A stretch of 64,000 nucleotides of DNA, taken from JAAEPI01 sp964352625 (lineage in GTDB: Bacteria > Bacteroidota > Bacteroidia > Cytophagales > Cyclobacteriaceae). The DNA lies in contig CAYGSD010000009.1 in the NCBI GenBank assembly GCA_964352625.1, positions 62,001-126,000 on the forward strand. Direction: 5' to 3'. The position numbers were made by a program, and so were the translations under genes. This document shows positions 59,454 to 64,000 of the stretch, in pieces (within the stretch, counting starts at the first letter, position 1; every line of letters starts with the position of its first letter). The notes under the pieces were generated by a model. That model was not told where the DNA came from. It saw only the letters and a program-made list of their open reading frames with translations, and ran no database searches.

Positions 59454-61397
59454 TTAGTGTGGTTGAGGTTTCTGTGTAAGCCAAACCGTCTCGTAAGGTT
59501 CCAGGACAATGTGCCCTGCTTCCAATTGAAACGTCTTTGACGTAAGTTTATCTGTAAAGTTTTGTCTCAGGTCGAACCCATACATGGAGATCAGTTCCCC
59601 CTTGAATGATTCGCTGTGGTCGTTCAAGTTACATACGACCAAGGAACTGTGCTCACCCGATGATCTAAATATCCCCAGCAAGTGCTGGTTCTCAAGATTT
59701 GCTAATTGGCGGTTGTTCAGAGCGGCCATTTCCGGGCTACTCTTTCTTGTTCGGATCAATGTTGTGAGGTCAGTGAAAATTCGATTCTCAAGTGTTTCCT
59801 TTTTCTTACGTTTCTCCGCACGCTTCCAATTCATTCTTGGCCGGTGCATCCACCGGCTATCATCTGCTTTGGCAGAATCTTTAAGGTACGAGTAGTCATT
59901 CAGTGTGCCAAGTTCATCTCCAGAGTAAAGCATGGGAATACCTCCGTAGCTCAATATCAGGCTATGGAGCATTTTGATTCGACGACAGGCAAATTCAATT
60001 TGCTCGGCATCCTTCTCATCCACTGCCTTTTCCAAACCAGCTAATGAAGCCAAGCTCCCACAAATTCTGGCATCTCCGGTCTTTTCGTTTTCCATGAATT
60101 TTTGTCCCTTAGAAAAGGAATACTCATGTGAGCCCGACAAAAATTCGGTCAGGAATTTCCTATGAGATGTCGGATCATACCCTGACCATTGGGCGTGCGT
60201 GTCTTCATATCCCAGACCAATATCGTCGTGACATCTCACATAATTCAGCCAAGTAGTTCCGAAGGGTTTCGGTGGGATTTGGCTCAGAGTGGTCAAAGTA
60301 AGTCGGTTGTTTTTGGTTGCCATAGCGTCCCATAGTGTGACCATGAAGGTGGCATTATAAGCCATCTCGCATTCGTCGGTCAGCTCATCCCCCTCTCCGA
60401 AATACTTCACGATTTCATAGGGTGCCACGATAGCCTCTGCCAGGAATAAAGTGCCTGGAGCGACAATTCGCATACACGATTTCATTGCCTTGATGACCAG
60501 GTGGGCTTCATCCAGATTCTGACTGTCCGTGCCCATTTTCTTCCACATGAATGCTAGCGCATCTAGCCTCAGAATGTCAATCCCAAGATTGGAAAGGAAA
60601 ATCATGACGTCCACCATTTCGATGAAAACCTTAGGATTGGTGTAATTCAAATCCCACTGGTAGGTATTGAATACCGTCATCACCCACTTGTTCACCTCCT
60701 CAATGAAGGTATAATTGCCAGGTGCGGTTGTTGGGAAAACTTCTGGCAAGCTCTGCTCAAATAAGTTGACCACCGTCCGATCCTGATGGAAATAGTACCT
60801 GTCTTGATACTCCTTATTTCCCTGCCGTGCCTTCATAGCCCATTCGTGCTCGTCGGCGGTATGATTCAGTACAAAATCGATCATCACGATCATGTCCCTG
60901 TCATGAAGATCTTTTATTAGCGCCTTGAAGTCATCAAGCGTACCAAGTTCAGGGTTAATATCGCGGTAGTCTGAAACCGCATACCCTCCATCGTTATTCT
61001 TTTTAGGAGATTTTAAGAGGGGCATCAGGTGCACCAGGTTGATTCCTAATTCTTCGAGATAGTCAAGATTTTTCCTTACACCGTTTAAATCTCCGGCAAA
61101 AAGATCTGAATAGAGCATCATTCCCACCCATTTTTCTGCCAGGAACCAATACTTATCCTTTTCTCTTTTAATGTCTGATTTCTTGAGATTGTCGGGTCGT
61201 TTGGAATACCCTTGCCTGAGCACTTTCAGGAGATCAGCGAAATGATCCTCCACCATGCCTTGGTTTTCATACAGGCTATAAAACTGCTTCTTGAGTGTCT
61301 CCTCTCCACTCTTCAACCTATGATTGAATACTTGGTCAGATTGCGCCGGACTTGTCACCCGCTTGGGTGTTTTTTTAGGGTCAGAAGTAATAGCCAT
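59454..61397 (-). CDS. GH13 amylosucrase-like enzyme
   Basis: 647 aa from the ATG at 61397. GH13 regions: VIDFVLNHTADEHEWAM-type MIVMIDFVLNHTADEHEW (region I), the nucleophile in GIDILRLDALAFMWKK, the acid/base in LFLAEAIVAPYE, and VRCHDDIGLGYED (region IV). The extra N-terminal helical domain and the long inserts fit subfamily GH13_4 (amylosucrase, sucrose phosphorylase relatives), which builds alpha-1,4-glucan from sucrose or isomerises it. No glgC or glgA is near. The upstream frame to 61511 is not homologous. Confidence 0.85.
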   Translation of the reverse strand: MAITSDPKKTPKRVTSPAQSDQVFNHRLKSGEETLKKQFYSLYENQGMVEDHFADLLKVLRQGYSKRPDNLKKSDIKREKDKYWFLAEKWVGMMLYSDLFAGDLNGVRKNLDYLEELGINLVHLMPLLKSPKKNNDGGYAVSDYRDINPELGTLDDFKALIKDLHDRDMIVMIDFVLNHTADEHEWAMKARQGNKEYQDRYYFHQDRTVVNLFEQSLPEVFPTTAPGNYTFIEEVNKWVMTVFNTYQWDLNYTNPKVFIEMVDVMIFLSNLGIDILRLDALAFMWKKMGTDSQNLDEAHLVIKAMKSCMRIVAPGTLFLAEAIVAPYEIVKYFGEGDELTDECEMAYNATFMVTLWDAMATKNNRLTLTTLSQIPPKPFGTTWLNYVRCHDDIGLGYEDTHAQWSGYDPTSHRKFLTEFLSGSHEYSFSKGQKFMENEKTGDARICGSLASLAGLEKAVDEKDAEQIEFACRRIKMLHSLILSYGGIPMLYSGDELGTLNDYSYLKDSAKADDSRWMHRPRMNWKRAEKRKKKETLENRIFTDLTTLIRTRKSSPEMAALNNRQLANLENQHLLGIFRSSGEHSSLVVCNLNDHSESFKGELISMYGFDLRQNFTDKLTSKTFQLEAGHIVLEPYETVWLTQKPQPH

Positions 61398-61617
61398 CAG
61401 AATCAACTTTCTTAGCAGAAAATAGCTCACGAAGCAGCGAACCATGCTTTCTCCACTTAAGTAATTACCAATGATAATGAAGTTTTTTGAGGTCAAATAG
61501 ATAAATCTCAATGCAAACCTTTGCGGGTAAGGAAGCTCTTATGTTTTCCATGAAATATTGAAAATATCTCTTCTTAAAATTTCTGTCTGCCATGGCAAGG
61601 CTTAAATTGACGATGCA

Positions 61618-62493
61618 ATGAAAAACCAGTCGTCGAATCATCTTCCTGAGCTCATGTTTGGCATATTGGTCATGTCTAGTTCGGGTGTGCTGGGCCGCTG
61701 GATTGACCTGCCCTCTCCGGTGATCATCTGGCTCAGATGTGTCATTGCCTTAGTTCCGTTTTACCTTTTCCTTCGGCTAACGGGGAAGTTCAACAGAATA
61801 CCTTCGGGCTCCATTGGACGATCCATTATACTGAGCGGCGTGCTTATGGGTGCACACTGGGTCACTTATTTCTATGCTCTGAAATTTTCGACGGTTGCCA
61901 TTGGTATGCTTTCCCTTTTTACCTATCCGTTGATTACGGCCATTCTGGAACCAATATTCATCAAGACCAAACCAAAAACCAGACACATTCCGCTTTCTAT
62001 TATTGCACTCATGGGGCTGTATCTTCTCGTTCCTGAGTTTTCCATAGCCAATGAACAATTCGTCGGCATCTTATTCGGCATTTTATCTGCCCTGGTCTAT
62101 TCCTTCAGAAATATCATCGCGAAAATCAGAATTGGTAAAATGAGCGGGGAGCTGCTCATGTTTCATCAAATAACAATCGTGGCAGTTATGCTCATTCCGG
62201 TTGCATTCGTTTTTAAACTAAACTGGAACGATGATCTCGCCACTAATTGGATTCCTCTGACCATTTTAGCCTTATTTACCACAGCCGTTGGTCATTCGTT
62301 TTTTGTCCGAAGCTTTCGTCACTTCAGTGTCACGAGCATAAGCCTGCTCAGCAACCTTACTCCCCTGTTCGGTATTTTGCTTGGTTGGATTTTTCTCTCC
62401 GAAATTCCCCAAGGAAATGTATTACTTGGTGGTGCACTTATTCTTGCAACCACTCTGATTGAGATAGTTATTTCAAGGAAGGAAGAAACGTGA
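61618..62493 (+). CDS. EamA/DMT family transporter
   Basis: 291 aa, ten helices in two EamA repeats: SSSGVLGRWIDLPSPVIIWL at the start and VGHSFFVRSFRHFSVTSISL later, with LTPLFGILLGWIFLSEIPQ in the final part. It exports or imports small metabolites, with no defined substrate. It is divergent from the GH13 gene. Confidence 0.9.
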   Translation: MKNQSSNHLPELMFGILVMSSSGVLGRWIDLPSPVIIWLRCVIALVPFYLFLRLTGKFNRIPSGSIGRSIILSGVLMGAHWVTYFYALKFSTVAIGMLSLFTYPLITAILEPIFIKTKPKTRHIPLSIIALMGLYLLVPEFSIANEQFVGILFGILSALVYSFRNIIAKIRIGKMSGELLMFHQITIVAVMLIPVAFVFKLNWNDDLATNWIPLTILALFTTAVGHSFFVRSFRHFSVTSISLLSNLTPLFGILLGWIFLSEIPQGNVLLGGALILATTLIEIVISRKEET

Positions 62494-62592
62494 AAGGCTG
62501 CATTCGTTTGCGTGACTATTTATGAAATCACACAACGTCGAATTGACCATTGTATATATTTGCCCCTCTATTTTCAACCTTAATAAAGACAA

Positions 62593-63657
62593 ATGAAATT
62601 CAGACCTGGCGTCCTAACCGGACAAGAAGTAACCGATGTACTGAACTATGCAAATGAGAACGAGTTCGCACTGCCCGCAGTGAACGTTATCGGAACCAAC
62701 TCAGTAAATGCGGTAATCGAAACAGCCCGAGAAGTTAACTCCCCAGTAATCATTCAATTTTCTAACGGAGGCGCAGCATTTTTTGCTGGCAAAGGACTCG
62801 GCAATGATGGTCAGATTGGCTCCATCGCCGGGGGAATTTCAGGAGCCAAGCATGTTCATGCCATGGCTGAAGCGTACGGCGTATCGGTCATCCTGCACAC
62901 AGATCATGCAGCTAAGAAGTTACTTCCTTGGATCGATGGGTTGATGGATGCCAATGAGAAGCATTTCGAACAAACGGGTAGCCCGTTGTATTCCTCACAC
63001 ATGCTCGATCTTTCGGAAGAGCCAATCGAAGAAAACATGGATATCTCCTGTAAGTATTTTGAACGAATGGCCAAGATGGGCATGACGCTGGAAATTGAGC
63101 TTGGAGTTACTGGTGGTGAAGAAGACGGAGTTGATAATTCTGATGTTGATAATTCGCTGCTTTACACTCAACCTGAAGAAGTGAACTATTCATACGAGAG
63201 ACTAAAAGCGATCAGTGACAACTTTACAGTAGCAGCTGCTTTCGGAAATGTGCATGGCGTGTATAAGCCCGGTAACGTGAAGCTTACTCCGAAAATTTTG
63301 AAGAATTCTCAGGATTACATCATAGAAAAACACAAGACTGGAGCTAACCCTGTAAACTTCGTTTTTCACGGTGGGTCTGGTTCTACTCAGGAAGAAATCC
63401 GAGAAGCCATCTCGTACGGTGCTGTGAAAATGAATATTGACACAGATATACAATGGGCAAGCTGGAATGGTATCAGAAACTTCTACAAAACCAATGAAGG
63501 CTACTTGCAAGCTCAGATTGGAAATCCTGAAGGAGACGACAAGCCAAATAAGAAATTCTATGATCCGCGAGTTTGGTTAAGAGAAAGTGAAAAATCGGCA
63601 ATGATCAGGCTTAAGTCTGCTTTTGAAGATTTGAACTGCCTGAATAGAAACGCATAA
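62593..63657 (+). CDS. fbaA: Class II fructose-bisphosphate aldolase
   Basis: 354 aa, Zn-dependent aldolase of glycolysis and gluconeogenesis. Catalytic Asp and Zn ligands in SVILHTDHAAKKLL, Glu in LEIELGVTGGEEDGVDN, Zn His in GNVHGVYKPG and VFHGGSGST. The length is normal for the FbaA type. A TATATTTG box (62555-62562) lies 30 nt upstream. A REP-like repeat follows it. Confidence 0.96.
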   Translation: MKFRPGVLTGQEVTDVLNYANENEFALPAVNVIGTNSVNAVIETAREVNSPVIIQFSNGGAAFFAGKGLGNDGQIGSIAGGISGAKHVHAMAEAYGVSVILHTDHAAKKLLPWIDGLMDANEKHFEQTGSPLYSSHMLDLSEEPIEENMDISCKYFERMAKMGMTLEIELGVTGGEEDGVDNSDVDNSLLYTQPEEVNYSYERLKAISDNFTVAAAFGNVHGVYKPGNVKLTPKILKNSQDYIIEKHKTGANPVNFVFHGGSGSTQEEIREAISYGAVKMNIDTDIQWASWNGIRNFYKTNEGYLQAQIGNPEGDDKPNKKFYDPRVWLRESEKSAMIRLKSAFEDLNCLNRNA

Positions 63658-63667
63658 ATTTTCATAG

Positions 63668-63738
63668 CCGTCATTGCGAGGAGATACTACGATGCAATCT
63701 TCTAAACTAAGATCGCTTCACTTCGTTCGCGATGACGG
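63668..63738 (+). repeat. REP-like dispersed element, copy B
   Basis: 63669-63701 matches copy A (41735-41703, opposite strand) at 27 of 33 positions. The ends ccgtcat (63668-63674) and atgacgg (63732-63738) pair, so the element folds into a long imperfect hairpin. It fills the gap between the aldolase gene and the next one. Confidence 0.75.
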
Positions 63739-63765
63739 TTTCTTAACAACAACCCCCTCCCAAAA

Positions 63766-64000
63766 ATGAAAAACATATCAGTAATAGGTTCTGGCACCAT
63801 GGGCAATGGTATCGCCCATGTTTTCGCGCAATCAGGTTTCAAAGTTTCGCTAATAGACGTTGGTCATGAAATCCTAGAAAACGCCATTGAAACCATCACT
63901 AGAAACCTCGATCGTCAGGTCAGCAAAGAGAAAATCACAGAAGCTGATAAGCAAGCCACACTTGATAATATCACCACCTTCACCGACATGAAAATCGGTG
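63766..64000 (+). CDS. 3-hydroxyacyl-CoA dehydrogenase (3' partial)
   Basis: 78 residues visible before the window ends. ISVIGSGTMGNGIAHVFAQS is the NAD-binding GxGxxG of the HAD family, followed by FKVSLIDVGHEIL with the NAD-selective Asp. It oxidises 3-hydroxybutyryl/acyl-CoA in beta-oxidation or butyrate metabolism and could deliver electrons to the pathway served by etfAB in this window (inference). Confidence 0.9.
   Translation, partial: MKNISVIGSGTMGNGIAHVFAQSGFKVSLIDVGHEILENAIETITRNLDRQVSKEKITEADKQATLDNITTFTDMKIG

Noticed and set aside
1..64000. tRNA, rRNA, CRISPR, IS element or integrase
   Set aside because: No cloverleaf, rRNA motif, regular direct-repeat array, transposase or recombinase frame was found by eye in the intergenic regions. 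A covariance-model scan would be needed to exclude short RNAs.

Overview
The window comes from the chromosome of a Bacteroidota bacterium, probably a marine member of the Cytophagia (inference). The evidence is the moderate GC content, FecI/FecR/TonB-receptor signalling modules, lipoprotein signals ending in S/A-C, Bacteroidota-type -7 boxes (TAnnTTTG) before several genes, weak Shine-Dalgarno use, ATP-type PEP carboxykinase, class II aldolase, LptE next to a sigma-54 activator, and many proteins with no counterpart outside the phylum. No rRNA, tRNA, CRISPR array, integrase or transposase was found. Most of the window is housekeeping sequence with small accessory insertions.

Layout: 1-7.3 kb holds the end of a TRAP-type (TAXI) receptor, a TPR protein, dnaB, a Mur-ligase-like fragment protein, a DEDDh exonuclease, a K+ channel, a GPP34 protein and a Na+/H+ antiporter. 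7.4-19.9 kb holds a PBP4-type peptidase, a membrane FMN glutamate-synthase-like protein, a gamma carbonic anhydrase, the run miaB - sigma-54 activator - lptE - charged TPR protein - secG, and groES-groEL. 19.9-20.6 kb is a small RHH/PIN toxin-antitoxin operon between two strong terminators. 20.9-28.8 kb holds an OPT transporter, two tiny paralogous genes, and an ECF sigma / FecR / TonB-receptor cascade next to a di-haem peroxidase. 28.8-34.5 kb holds a solute symporter, pckA, and a second ECF sigma operon with a membrane anti-sigma candidate and a secreted beta-rich protein. 34.5-41.5 kb holds FKBP, a nucleoside transporter, a bifunctional nuclease, etfA/etfB, a truncated haemoglobin and small envelope proteins.

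41.7-46.6 kb is the most unusual part. leuS carries an in-frame DUF559 endonuclease-like module bounded by two copies of a 75-bp double-hairpin repeat, plus a second AT-rich expansion before KMSKS. Two tandem, diverged aat genes follow it. 46.6-57.9 kb holds envelope and surface proteins, a glycosyltransferase, a TonB receptor behind a perfect 16-bp palindrome, a two-domain VOC protein and an AraC regulator. 58-64 kb holds an MFS transporter and amylosucrase-like GH13 pair, an EamA exporter, class II fructose-bisphosphate aldolase and the start of a 3-hydroxyacyl-CoA dehydrogenase that runs off the window.

How parts work together: the two ECF loci are separate envelope-signalling modules. pckA and fba serve gluconeogenesis and glycolysis, and etfAB with the 3-hydroxyacyl-CoA dehydrogenase suggests beta-oxidation capacity. 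The toxin-antitoxin promoter is covered by two TGTAATACA boxes, which fits tight autorepression. Several intergenic regions hold palindromic dispersed repeats rather than genes.
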